Below are positions 8,972-17,224 of a stretch of 64,000 bases of DNA, one piece after another (positions within the stretch are counted from its first letter, which is position 1; the number at the start of each line of letters is the position of its first letter). The stretch covers positions 62,001 through 126,000 of the forward strand of contig CAWIVH010000006.1 of the NCBI GenBank assembly GCA_963839475.1. The letters run 5' to 3'. The position numbers and the translations under genes were made by a program. This DNA comes from CAWIVH01 sp963839475 (GTDB taxonomy: Bacteria; Acidobacteriota; UBA6911). Under the pieces are notes generated by a model. That model was not told where the DNA came from and searched no databases. It was given only the letters and a program-made list of their open reading frames with translations.

Positions 8972-10456
8972 TTAGGGATGCGGATAGACTCTTACAATAC
9001 CGGGAACGATCTGCTCTTTGGGACAATCCTTCAGTAGGTAATAGATATCCAGCCACTCGTCTTCCAGGTAAAGCCAGCCGTAGGGACCGCTGCACCAATA
9101 GACCGGCTGCCGCATTTCCCACGATTTACGTACGGCAGCCTCGACCTTTCGAATGTCCCATCCCCACCCCGACCAGAGGATGTGCCAGCGGGGCTTTACC
9201 CCTATGCCCCGGTAATAGTCAAAGGCCGGGCTGAGCGCGCCCGGGATCACCAGCGCGGAATCCGGCACAAGCTGGACCGCGGTTTCTACATAGGACCTTT
9301 TCTCCTTTTGTATTTCGCGGAAGGGCTGGATGCCGGCCTGGGCTGCTCCAAACAATACGAGCTGGATAATGGCCCAGGTCATGGCAGCCTTACGCCCCGG
9401 GCACCAGCGGGCGTAAAACAGGATGCAGAGAATCACAATGCCCGGGAGGGCCACCAGCGTGTAACGCGGATGCATCTGAACATCGGCATCGCGCAGGAGC
9501 ACTGCCAGCGGAAGCACGATGAAACCGAGCACACCCCAAAAAAGTCCGGGGATATCGAGTTCGCGGGCACATCCCGCCTGGTAATTCCCGGCAACTATTC
9601 CACGTCTTCTCCTCGACCGCTGCCAGCCCGCACCGGCCAGCAGCAACCAGGAGGCTGGGCACATGATAAAGGTGTAGAGAATAGTTGCCTGCAGGTTGCG
9701 CCAGAAATGGACGTGGTCGGTCGGGATAGCATCCAGCCAGAGCCGGGTCCTCTGGAAAAACCAGGCGGGATCCGCGACATAGAGAGCAGCTACGGGAAGG
9801 GCAATAGCCATGAGTGCCGTCATGCCGAAGATCGACCACCCTCTCAGCCTCGATTTGAAATCGGAGCGGCGCACCCACAGGATCCAGAGCAGCCCGACAG
9901 CCAGGGTCAGCGCCTGCTCCCTGACGCCGACCGCGGCGCCGAACAGCACGCCTCCGGCCGCTGACTTGATGTCGGGGGCCGATTTCCCGCTTTCCCAGAG
10001 CAGGATCGCCGCAAGGAGGATGAGGAGCAGCATCGGCACTTCGGTCATGACGAAGCCCGAATACAACGCATACATGGGTGATGCCAGCAGCGCCAATGCC
10101 GCCATCCGCGCCGGGACGGGGGGAAATAAATGCCGGGCGAAACGGTGAAAAACAAGGAGGCCGGCGGCTCCGCTCAGGATTATGGCTGGAATCAGGACTG
10201 AATCGATCTGCCGCGGGTCGAGTTTGAACAGCTTGTGAGCGGTTTCCCAAAGGGCGATGTTCCAGGCGGCAAACACCGGGCGCCCGAATGCCAGAGCCGA
10301 AAGCTTATGCGTAACCGCTTGCCGCAGGTAGTCAAAACTGTCCCACTGCCCGAAAAACGGGGCCCGGCCGGCGTAGTAGGCCCAGCAGGCCGCGATGAAT
10401 AGCACGGCGTTGAATCTCCGGCGGCTGGCGCGGCCGGTCGGGTCAGATTGGGGCAT
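8972..10456 (-). CDS. Integral membrane GT39/ArnT-type glycosyltransferase
   Basis: A 494-residue polytopic protein with about ten hydrophobic helices. The first periplasmic loop carries an acidic motif (GQWDSFDYLR) where GT39/GT83 enzymes place the catalytic aspartate that uses a polyprenyl-phosphate sugar, and the C-terminal third is soluble, also typical of the family. It probably transfers a sugar to a lipid or protein at the periplasmic face. It is a single gene convergent with the retropepsin-like gene (32 bp apart). No good Shine-Dalgarno precedes the ATG at 10456. The donor and acceptor cannot be read from sequence. Confidence 0.7.
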   Translation of the reverse strand: MPQSDPTGRASRRRFNAVLFIAACWAYYAGRAPFFGQWDSFDYLRQAVTHKLSALAFGRPVFAAWNIALWETAHKLFKLDPRQIDSVLIPAIILSGAAGLLVFHRFARHLFPPVPARMAALALLASPMYALYSGFVMTEVPMLLLILLAAILLWESGKSAPDIKSAAGGVLFGAAVGVREQALTLAVGLLWILWVRRSDFKSRLRGWSIFGMTALMAIALPVAALYVADPAWFFQRTRLWLDAIPTDHVHFWRNLQATILYTFIMCPASWLLLAGAGWQRSRRRRGIVAGNYQAGCARELDIPGLFWGVLGFIVLPLAVLLRDADVQMHPRYTLVALPGIVILCILFYARWCPGRKAAMTWAIIQLVLFGAAQAGIQPFREIQKEKRSYVETAVQLVPDSALVIPGALSPAFDYYRGIGVKPRWHILWSGWGWDIRKVEAAVRKSWEMRQPVYWCSGPYGWLYLEDEWLDIYYLLKDCPKEQIVPGIVRVYPHP

Positions 10457-10506
10457 AGGGGAATATTTCTAGCGCAGGCCGTCCGCCGTAGCAATCTGAT
10501 AATTCA

Positions 10507-10597
10507 ATGGTGTCAGGCTGCAATTACCCCAATTTCAATTATTTGGATTGCGCAGGCTTCACATCGAGAAATGGGGGTCATTGCAGTTTGACACCAT
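10507..10597. repeat. 29-bp imperfect inverted repeat
   Basis: Arms at 10507-10535 (ATGGTGTCAGGCTGCAATTA...) and 10569-10597 (...TTGCAGTTTGACACCAT) are reverse complements with about six mismatches around a 33-bp loop. It lies in the divergent region between the GT39 gene and the sensor kinase. It could be a small mobile palindrome or a structured leader. The rest of 10457-10705 is AT-rich and probably contains the kinase promoter, but I could not place -35/-10 boxes. Confidence 0.6.
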
Positions 10598-10705
10598 CTA
10601 ATGAGGTTGAATTTTAGGGGATCTATTTTAGGCGATTTGTAAGAAAATGTAGAATGATGAAGTGAAACTTATAATGAACTGTTGATTGGTACCAGGAGGG
10701 ACAAA

Positions 10706-12346
10706 GTGCCCAGACAGCTGGCATCCAAGCTGATTATCTCGTTGACTTTGATCGTCATCATAAGCGGAGGAATCGCCGGTATCATCAACGTCAAAGGCGA
10801 AGAACTGCAGCTCCTGAACTCCATGATCCTGGGGGCGGACCAACTTTCCAAAGGGATCACCAGCGCGACCTGGAAAGCGATGCTGGCGGACCGCCGGGAC
10901 GACGCCTACGACGTCATCCAGACCATTGCGATGAAGCAGGGGATTAATCGGATCCGAATTTTCAATAAAGACGGACATCTCATGTTTTCCACAAGGCAGG
11001 ATGAGAACAAGGAGGTCGACAAAAAAGCGGAGGTCTGCACGCCCTGCCACCAATCCCTTCAGCCCAAGGTGAAGGTAGACGTGCCCTTCCGGGCCAGGGT
11101 GACGCAGCAACCGGGTGAAAAGAGGAAGCTGGCGATTGTCACCCCGATCTACAATGAGCCTTCGTGCAGCCAGGCGGCCTGCCATGCCCATCCATCCAAC
11201 CTGAAAGTCCTTGGGGTTCTCGACGTGACCCTGGACCTGGATTCGGTCGATCGCGAAATCGCAACAGTGAAGATGCGCGTCATGGCCGTAACCGGCACTC
11301 AGATCCTGCTGATCGGAATCTTCATCTTTTTCTTCACGCGGCATTTCGTCTCCGTGCCGATCCGGAAGCTGATCGAAGGGACCCGCGCTGTCAGCGAGAT
11401 GCAGCTCGACAGGCCCGTCGAAATCGACACCAAGGACGAGTTGGGGGAACTGGCGAGATCGTTCAACCGGATGAACGACAGGCTGAAAAAAGCTGTGGCT
11501 GAGATCAACGAGTTCACCCAGAGCCTGGAAACGAAAGTACAGGAAAGGACGGATCAGTTGAAGGTGGTCCATCAGAAGCTGATGCAGAGCGATCGGCTTG
11601 CTTCGCTGGGACAGCTTTCGGCCAGCGTGGCGCACGAGATCAACAATCCACTGTCCGGCGTCCTGAACCTGTCGATGCTGATGCAGCGTATCCTCAAGGA
11701 CGATGGGATTCCGCAGGGGCGGGTGGAGGAATTCCGCAAATACCTTTCACAGGTGATCAGTGAAACCTCGCGGGTCGGGCGGATTGTCTCTGACCTCCTG
11801 GCGTTTTCGCGGCGATCGAAACCGCAGAGCACCAACGCCGATCTGAATAACATCATCAAGACCACAGTCTCGCTCGTATCCCACAAGCTGAAACTGAGCA
11901 ACGTCGCAGTGGAGCTGGCTCTTGAGGAAACCCTCCCGCTGCTTCGTTGCGACAGCTCGCAGATCCAGCAGGTGGTCATGAACCTGGTGCTCAACGGCGC
12001 TGAAGCCACGCACAGCAAGGGGAATGGAAAGGTTAAGATTCGGACGCAGTCGGACAAAAAGGAACGGGTCCTGGTGTTCGCCGTGGAGGATAACGGAGAG
12101 GGAATGCCGCCTGAGCGCATCGCCAAGATATTCGATCCCTTTTTTACCACCAAGCCTGAAGGCAAAGGGGTCGGGCTCGGGCTGGCCGTGGTTTATGGGA
12201 TTGTCGATTCGCACGGCGGGGATATTGCCGTGACCAGCAAGGTGGGCGAAGGAACGAAGTTCATTGTGACCCTGCCAATCGAAGGCAGGGAACCGGAGGC
12301 CGCCCTTGAGGCTGCCGCAAAAGCAGCCAGGGGGCAAGGGGTGTGA
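10706..12346 (+). CDS. Membrane sensor histidine kinase with heme-c motifs
   Basis: I chose the GTG at 10706 because AGGAGGG sits five bases upstream (an in-frame TTG at 10682 lacks one); 546 residues. Layout: TM helix about 9-29, a ~165-residue periplasmic sensor domain, TM helix about 193-212, HAMP (213-265), coiled coil, HisKA with H310 in SVAHEINNPL, and HATPase with NLVLNGAEA, VEDNGEGM, DPFFTTK and GKGVGLGL. The sensor domain holds CTPCH (111-115) and CSQAACH (154-160): one standard CXXCH and one CX4CH, both able to hold covalent heme c. This suggests redox or gas sensing. It overlaps the archaemetzincin gene by four bases and is two genes upstream of its likely partner, the sigma-54 regulator. 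Confidence 0.92.
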   Translation: MPRQLASKLIISLTLIVIISGGIAGIINVKGEELQLLNSMILGADQLSKGITSATWKAMLADRRDDAYDVIQTIAMKQGINRIRIFNKDGHLMFSTRQDENKEVDKKAEVCTPCHQSLQPKVKVDVPFRARVTQQPGEKRKLAIVTPIYNEPSCSQAACHAHPSNLKVLGVLDVTLDLDSVDREIATVKMRVMAVTGTQILLIGIFIFFFTRHFVSVPIRKLIEGTRAVSEMQLDRPVEIDTKDELGELARSFNRMNDRLKKAVAEINEFTQSLETKVQERTDQLKVVHQKLMQSDRLASLGQLSASVAHEINNPLSGVLNLSMLMQRILKDDGIPQGRVEEFRKYLSQVISETSRVGRIVSDLLAFSRRSKPQSTNADLNNIIKTTVSLVSHKLKLSNVAVELALEETLPLLRCDSSQIQQVVMNLVLNGAEATHSKGNGKVKIRTQSDKKERVLVFAVEDNGEGMPPERIAKIFDPFFTTKPEGKGVGLGLAVVYGIVDSHGGDIAVTSKVGEGTKFIVTLPIEGREPEAALEAAAKAARGQGV

Positions 12347-12924
12347 CTTTCATCTATCTAGCGCCGGTGGGCCTTGTGGACGAGGAAGTGCTCGACTTCG
12401 CGGACAAGGCTCTCGCGCACGTGATCGGGCTGGAAACCCGGCGGCTCGCCTCCTTTGAGGATCCCGACTACGCCTTCGATGCGAAGAGGAATCAATATGC
12501 TTCGAGCCTGATTCTGACAAGGCTTATGCAACAGGTTCCCGGCGACTCAGCCCGGCTGCTGGCACTCACGGAGAGGGATCTCTTCATCCCCATTCTCAGC
12601 TTCGTCTTCGGCCAGGCCCAGCTTAACGGGCCGGCGGCCATCATATCCCTGGCCCGTCTGCGCCAGGAATTCTATGGGCTTCCACCGGAAAAACCTGTCT
12701 TGTTGGCCAGGACCGCGAAGGAGGTTCTGCACGAAGTCGGGCACACTTTAGGACTGGTTCATTGTGACAACAGGATGTGCCTCATGTCCTTATCTACGAA
12801 TATCCGCCAGGTTGATGTCAAGGGCGGCGATTTTTGTCCAAGCTGTTTCATACTAATCAGGGAAAGCATTGATATGATTAAGAAAAAGGCCGCGCGTTCC
12901 GAGGGCGCGGGGAGGAATGAATGA
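12343..12924 (+). CDS. amzA: Archaemetzincin-type zinc metalloprotease
   Basis: A 193-residue cytoplasmic protein with the full archaemetzincin signature HEVGHTLGLVHCDNRMCLM (HEXXHXXGX3CX4CXM), followed 16 residues later by CPSC. The three histidines bind the catalytic zinc, the glutamate is the general base, and the four cysteines form the second, structural zinc site that defines the family. It starts at a GTG overlapping the kinase stop (GTGA) and ends overlapping the regulator start (ATGA), so it is translationally coupled between both partners of a two-component system. Archaemetzincins have few known substrates; one that acts in signalling or cofactor turnover is an inference from this position. 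Confidence 0.93.
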   Translation: MTFIYLAPVGLVDEEVLDFADKALAHVIGLETRRLASFEDPDYAFDAKRNQYASSLILTRLMQQVPGDSARLLALTERDLFIPILSFVFGQAQLNGPAAIISLARLRQEFYGLPPEKPVLLARTAKEVLHEVGHTLGLVHCDNRMCLMSLSTNIRQVDVKGGDFCPSCFILIRESIDMIKKKAARSEGAGRNE

Positions 12925-14285
12925 AAACGCGATGGGAAATTTTGATCGTTGACGACGAAGAAGTCATGCGCGAGTCGCTGGCTGCCTGGCTGAGGGAGGA
13001 CGGCTATGCCGCCGAAACGGCCGCATCGGGGCGGGAGGCGATCGGCAAGGCGCGCGACCGGGACTTCGCCATTTACTTCATCGACCTGAAAATGCCCGGT
13101 GGTCTGGACGGCATCGAGACCATGATGGAGATCCGGAAACTGCGTCCGGACGCCTCGATCATTATCATTACAGCCTACGCCACCGTTGATACCGCGATCA
13201 CGGCCATGAAGGAAGGGGCGCAGGAGTATATCGTCAAACCGTGCAACCCTACGGAAATCTCCCTGCTCGTGTCGCGGATCATCAAGGTAAAAAATCTCCA
13301 GCGTGAGAACCGCATCCTCCGCAAAAAATTGACCCGGAATTACAGCTGCGAAGACATCATCAGCAAAAACTCGAAGATGCAGGAAATTTTCGAGCTCATC
13401 CGCGAGATCGCCAGCCTGCGCAGCACCGTCCTGATTCAGGGGGAAAGCGGCACCGGCAAGGAACTCGTGGCCCGCGCCATCCATTTCTCCGGGGATCGCG
13501 CGCCGAAGCCTTTCATAGGGGTTTCCTGCGCAGCCCTGGCCGAATCTTTGCTGGAATCGGAACTCTTCGGCCATGAAAAAGGATCGTTCACAGGAGCCGC
13601 GGCGCAGAAAAAAGGGAAATTCGAAATGGCCGACGGGGGCACGATTTTCCTGGATGAGATCGGGGACATAAGCCCCAAACTCCAGATGGACCTGCTCCGT
13701 GTCCTGCAGGAACGGAGTTTTTACCGGGTCGGGGGATCGTCTGAAGTCAAAGTCGACGTCCGGGTCATAGCCGCAAGTCACGTCAACCTTCAGGATGCGG
13801 TAAACGAAGGGCGTTTCCGGGATGATCTGTATTACCGCCTCAATGTGATTAACATCCGAATACCACCGTTGCGTGAACGCAAGGAAGACATCCCTCTGCT
13901 TGCCCGGCACTTTCTCCTCCGGCTTTCCCACGAACTGGGGAAGAGCGTGGAGGAGATCAGCGAAGGAGGGCTCGGACCGCTGCTGGACTACGACTGGCCG
14001 GGTAATGTGCGGGAACTGGAAAATGTCATCGAACGAGCTCTGATAACCTGCAAAACCCGCGTCCTGTCGGAAGAGGACTTCGCTTTCCTGGATCGCCAAA
14101 CCCGGCAGAAAAAAGAGTGGTCGGTGCCGGCCGGCATGACCTTGGAGGAAATCCAGAAGCAGGTCATTGCCGCCACCCTCGAACGCACGGGCGGAAATAT
14201 CAAGGAATCGGCAGCGGCGCTGGGTATCGACCGATCCACTCTTTATGAGTGGATCCGGAAATACAACATCCCCCGCGGGGATTAG
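12921..14285 (+). CDS. Sigma-54-dependent NtrC-family response regulator
   Basis: A 454-residue activator with an N-terminal receiver (phosphoacceptor aspartate in YFIDLKMPGG near residue 52, conserved T and K in IITAYA and IVKPC), a central AAA+ domain (Walker A GESGTGKE, sigma-54 contact loop GSFTGA instead of the more usual GAFTGA, Walker B TIFLDEIGD, arginine-finger region WPGNVRELEN) and a Fis-type helix-turn-helix (IKESAAALGIDRSTLYEWIR). It is the third gene of the kinase operon, overlapping amzA by four bases behind GGGAGG. The nearest candidate target is the sigma-54 promoter at 21403-21418, ahead of the convergent redox-complex operon. Confidence 0.95.
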   Translation: MKTRWEILIVDDEEVMRESLAAWLREDGYAAETAASGREAIGKARDRDFAIYFIDLKMPGGLDGIETMMEIRKLRPDASIIIITAYATVDTAITAMKEGAQEYIVKPCNPTEISLLVSRIIKVKNLQRENRILRKKLTRNYSCEDIISKNSKMQEIFELIREIASLRSTVLIQGESGTGKELVARAIHFSGDRAPKPFIGVSCAALAESLLESELFGHEKGSFTGAAAQKKGKFEMADGGTIFLDEIGDISPKLQMDLLRVLQERSFYRVGGSSEVKVDVRVIAASHVNLQDAVNEGRFRDDLYYRLNVINIRIPPLRERKEDIPLLARHFLLRLSHELGKSVEEISEGGLGPLLDYDWPGNVRELENVIERALITCKTRVLSEEDFAFLDRQTRQKKEWSVPAGMTLEEIQKQVIAATLERTGGNIKESAAALGIDRSTLYEWIRKYNIPRGD

Positions 14286-14302
14286 TGGATCCATCCAAAT
14301 TC

Positions 14303-14351
14303 ACCACGAAGACCCCCAAGATCGCGAAGAATTCTTTGGGGCCTTCGTGGT
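14303..14351 (+). terminator. Hairpin repeat acting as terminator between convergent operons
   Basis: ACCACGAAGACCCCCAA pairs with TTGGGGCCTTCGTGGT and is followed by GTTTTTGTTG. It belongs to the same hairpin family as the repeat at 5068. Its place between convergent stops at 14285 and 14369, plus the T-run, suggests it ends transcription. Confidence 0.6.
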
Positions 14352-14368
14352 TTTTGTTGCGCTTCACC

Positions 14369-15208
14369 TTAGGGCTGCAAAAAGATTTCGCCCCAGACCA
14401 GGTCCCAGTCGCCTTCGGGATACACGGAAGCCGGATCATCAATCGGGACGCCACCGTCCGCCAGGCTGGGGCCAACAGCGCTGCTGCTGATCGAAATCTG
14501 AATCCGCTCGAGTTCACGCAGGATCCAGGGCTGGACCTCACGGCTGCCGAGGAGGTGGGCCGTCTGAAATCCTTCCGCCGGCGCCACTCTAAGGTACCAG
14601 CCACGACCCGGGCCGCCCGTCTCCAGAACTGTCCCGTCCACTGGGGAAAGAATTCTGATATCGGATGGACCTTTTCTCAATTGCCATCCGGTGCCGTTTA
14701 CCATCAGTGGCTCGCCCACAGGCGGCAGAATGATTTCATCGGGTGTGCCAAGCAGACGGGCGGCGAAATCATCCAATCCCACGAGGAGGGTACCATCCGG
14801 CTGCCGACTTACCCAGGTGTGGCCGCGATGATAGAGCCGGTCCAGAGGCATCGAAAATCCCAGGACTCCTTCCAGATCGGGACCGGATCCGTCCTCGATA
14901 GCCGCAGGGCGGCCGCTCGCCGTCATTTGAGCATGGGGCGCGCATTCCCGGCAGTCGAAGCTGTTGGGGCACGTCCGGCTCTTGTATTCTCCGGTCATGA
15001 CGTGCCGGCATACCCTTGCCGACCTTGGCAAATCCTCAAAATTCGCCTTCCAGCAGATCACTTCCTGCTTACGGCTCCGGAAATCTCTCAGGACGCGGAA
15101 AACGGCGACTGATATTGTCCCGAAGATCACGGTCAGCGCAAAATAAAAGGCACCCAGAAAAATGAGGTTACCCGGTTCCCATTTGAAACCGAAAATACCT
15201 GGCAGCAT
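14369..15208 (-). CDS. Membrane-anchored GcvH-like protein without lipoyl lysine
   Basis: A 279-residue protein, last gene of the redox operon. It has one N-terminal TM helix (about 13-40), a cysteine cluster (CRHVMTGEYKSRTCPNSFDC, then REC) and a domain resembling the glycine-cleavage H protein (YHRGHTWVSRQPDGTLLVGLD..LL, LSPVDGTVLETG). In true H proteins a lysine seven residues before the SPV motif carries lipoate; here that position is proline (GPSDIRILSPV), so lipoylation at the usual site is unlikely. The start has GGAGGG six bases upstream and is 13 bp after the NrfD stop. It probably sits in or docks to the complex; function unknown. Confidence 0.8.
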   Translation of the reverse strand: MLPGIFGFKWEPGNLIFLGAFYFALTVIFGTISVAVFRVLRDFRSRKQEVICWKANFEDLPRSARVCRHVMTGEYKSRTCPNSFDCRECAPHAQMTASGRPAAIEDGSGPDLEGVLGFSMPLDRLYHRGHTWVSRQPDGTLLVGLDDFAARLLGTPDEIILPPVGEPLMVNGTGWQLRKGPSDIRILSPVDGTVLETGGPGRGWYLRVAPAEGFQTAHLLGSREVQPWILRELERIQISISSSAVGPSLADGGVPIDDPASVYPEGDWDLVWGEIFLQP

Positions 15209-15221
15209 TGCACACCCTCCA

Positions 15222-16454
15222 TTAGAACTGCGCCAGTTCCCTTTCCTGGGGGAACAACGGCAAATACCGGAATGAAAGTGAATACAGGATTACACCATAG
15301 GCGACCACCGCTAGAAACGTGGCCACTTCCTGCCAGCTCGGCATATAGGAGAGGAAGGCATCGAATGGCAGGGTCGGCAGCGCCAGGGTCTGGATAGTCA
15401 AAACGAAACGGTTGAGCGCCACGCCGCAGCAGACGAGAATCGAAGCCGAAATCAACCATGCCGTGTTTGCGCGCAACCGCCGGTCGAGCAGGATCAGAGC
15501 AGGCAAAAGGCCGAACAGCACAATCTCAGCGAAAAGGATCCAGGTCCCGAATGGCGGTCTGGAATAGAACTCCGCGGGATGGACTCCAGCGGCGCGGGCC
15601 GTGCCGTTGATCCAGATGAGCGTATCCAGCGCCTTCAGCATGACGTAGGCAATCAACAGGAGGCCGGATATCTTGCCGAGTGATCCTAACACTTCGCGTC
15701 TGACCAGGGCCTTCCGGGTCAGTTTCTGCACCAGCCATGTCGTGAGCAGCACAAATGCGGGACCGGCGGCGATGGCCGAGAGGATGAAAAGAAAGAACGT
15801 GGAAGGCCAAATGGCAAATCCCTCGCGAAAAGCGAATGGCCGGCCCCGCAGAACACCGTAGAGCCCGCCCAGAGAACCCTGGTGGAAGAATGAAAGAAAA
15901 GTACCCAATCCGGCGAGCACGTACATGACCTTGTGCAATTCGAATTCGAACACCAGGAACGACGGAATCATCCGAAGCTTCCGGTTTTTCAGAAGGATGG
16001 GCAGGTATTCGATGCAAAGCACCGTCAGATAGCAGGTAATGCAAAAAGTGACTTCAGTCAGCATCGAGTGCACGTTGGGGTGCCAGAAGGTAAACCAGGC
16101 GCGGAGCGGCTGTCCCACGTCGACCATCAGGACGGCGACCGCCCCGCTATAGCAGATGAGTCCGAGCACGACCGCGCTGTTGATGACCGCTTTCAGTTCC
16201 TTCCGTTTCAGGATGTAAAGCAGGAAACCGGTAAAAAAAGCTCCGGCGCCCAAGGCGATCACGGTGAGATCCAGATAGATCCAGAGGCCGAAGGCGAAGC
16301 GATTATCCATGTTGGTCTGGTTCAAGCCATACCGCAGGCACAGGTAGGTCGCGTAGAGCCCTGCCCCCAGGAGAAGAGCCCAGGGAGCCAACCAAAGAGC
16401 AAACTGGCCGAGAGAGCAGCGTTTGGCGCCGCGGGCGATGAGCAGCTTATCCAT
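15222..16454 (-). CDS. NrfD/PsrC-type quinone-interacting membrane subunit
   Basis: A 410-residue polytopic protein with about ten TM helices, matching the longer NrfD type found in Qrc (QrcD), Hme and alternative complex III (ActC/ActF). The family exchanges electrons and protons with menaquinone in the membrane while contacting an iron-sulfur subunit. Conserved polar spots include the glutamate-histidine pair in FEFELHKVMY and the serine-rich SFFHQGSLGG segment seen in QrcD/HmeC-type proteins. It overlaps the ferredoxin gene by eight bases, implying coupled translation and stoichiometric assembly. Whether it reduces or oxidises quinone here is not visible. Confidence 0.9.
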   Translation of the reverse strand: MDKLLIARGAKRCSLGQFALWLAPWALLLGAGLYATYLCLRYGLNQTNMDNRFAFGLWIYLDLTVIALGAGAFFTGFLLYILKRKELKAVINSAVVLGLICYSGAVAVLMVDVGQPLRAWFTFWHPNVHSMLTEVTFCITCYLTVLCIEYLPILLKNRKLRMIPSFLVFEFELHKVMYVLAGLGTFLSFFHQGSLGGLYGVLRGRPFAFREGFAIWPSTFFLFILSAIAAGPAFVLLTTWLVQKLTRKALVRREVLGSLGKISGLLLIAYVMLKALDTLIWINGTARAAGVHPAEFYSRPPFGTWILFAEIVLFGLLPALILLDRRLRANTAWLISASILVCCGVALNRFVLTIQTLALPTLPFDAFLSYMPSWQEVATFLAVVAYGVILYSLSFRYLPLFPQERELAQF

Positions 16455-17220
16455 GAATCATCTCCTTGTCCTTAACCGCCACATCCTTTTGCGCCAATTG
16501 GCGCACCCAGGAACGGTTCGTGCGGTAATACACCTTGGAACCCGTGTTGAGCTTTTCGAGCAGGCGGAAGGAATGGACATCTCGCGACGCTTTTCCGGCT
16601 TCGGATTTCTCATCTTCCAGATCTCCGAAAACGATGGCGCCGGTCGGGCAGGAATCGACGCAGGCCGGGATATAGTCTCCGGGATCGATTTCGCGCTTCC
16701 CTTCTGCGGCAGCTTTGGCTTTTGCGGCGTGGTAACGGCCATGGCAGAAATTGCACTTCTCCACGACACCCCGCATCCGGGGGGAAACATCGGGATTCAG
16801 GGTCTTCTCCATGCCGGCCGGCCATACGGGATCCCACCAATTGAAAGACCTCGCATGGTACGGGCAAGCCGTCATGCAGTAGCGGCAGCCGAGGCACCGT
16901 TCCGGAATCTGGCCCACGACGCCAGTTTCAGGGTCGACTTCGACGGCATTCTGCGGGCATACGGAGACGCAAGGAGTATGTTCGCCGCACTGCTGGCAAA
17001 GGATCGGGAAAAAGACTTCCCGGCTCTCAGGGTAGGGCTTCCCGTTGCCAACCGTATGTACCAGCATCCAGTGGGTTCCGGTCCGTTCGTTGGCCGCGGC
17101 CGGTCCGCCGGGAATGTTGTTCTCAACGGCACAGGCAATCATGCAGGAGCCGCATCCGTTGCACTTGTCGAGATCGATAACCATGCCATAGCGCTTTGTT
17201 GCAGCGATCTTGGTTTCCAT
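16447..17220 (-). CDS. Four-cluster ferredoxin subunit (PsrB/QrcC type)
   Basis: A 257-residue electron-transfer subunit with four cysteine motifs: CNGCGSCMIAC, CQQCGEHTPCVSVC, CLGCRYCMTAC and a last set CNFC..CVDSC, enough for four [4Fe-4S] clusters. This is the standard hydrophilic linker between a molybdopterin-type catalytic subunit and an NrfD membrane subunit. It lacks a signal peptide and would be carried by its partner's Tat signal ('hitchhiker' export). The gene begins four bases after the MopB stop and overlaps NrfD by eight bases. Confidence 0.93.
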   Translation of the reverse strand: METKIAATKRYGMVIDLDKCNGCGSCMIACAVENNIPGGPAAANERTGTHWMLVHTVGNGKPYPESREVFFPILCQQCGEHTPCVSVCPQNAVEVDPETGVVGQIPERCLGCRYCMTACPYHARSFNWWDPVWPAGMEKTLNPDVSPRMRGVVEKCNFCHGRYHAAKAKAAAEGKREIDPGDYIPACVDSCPTGAIVFGDLEDEKSEAGKASRDVHSFRLLEKLNTGSKVYYRTNRSWVRQLAQKDVAVKDKEMIHG

Positions 17221-17224
17221 CAGC

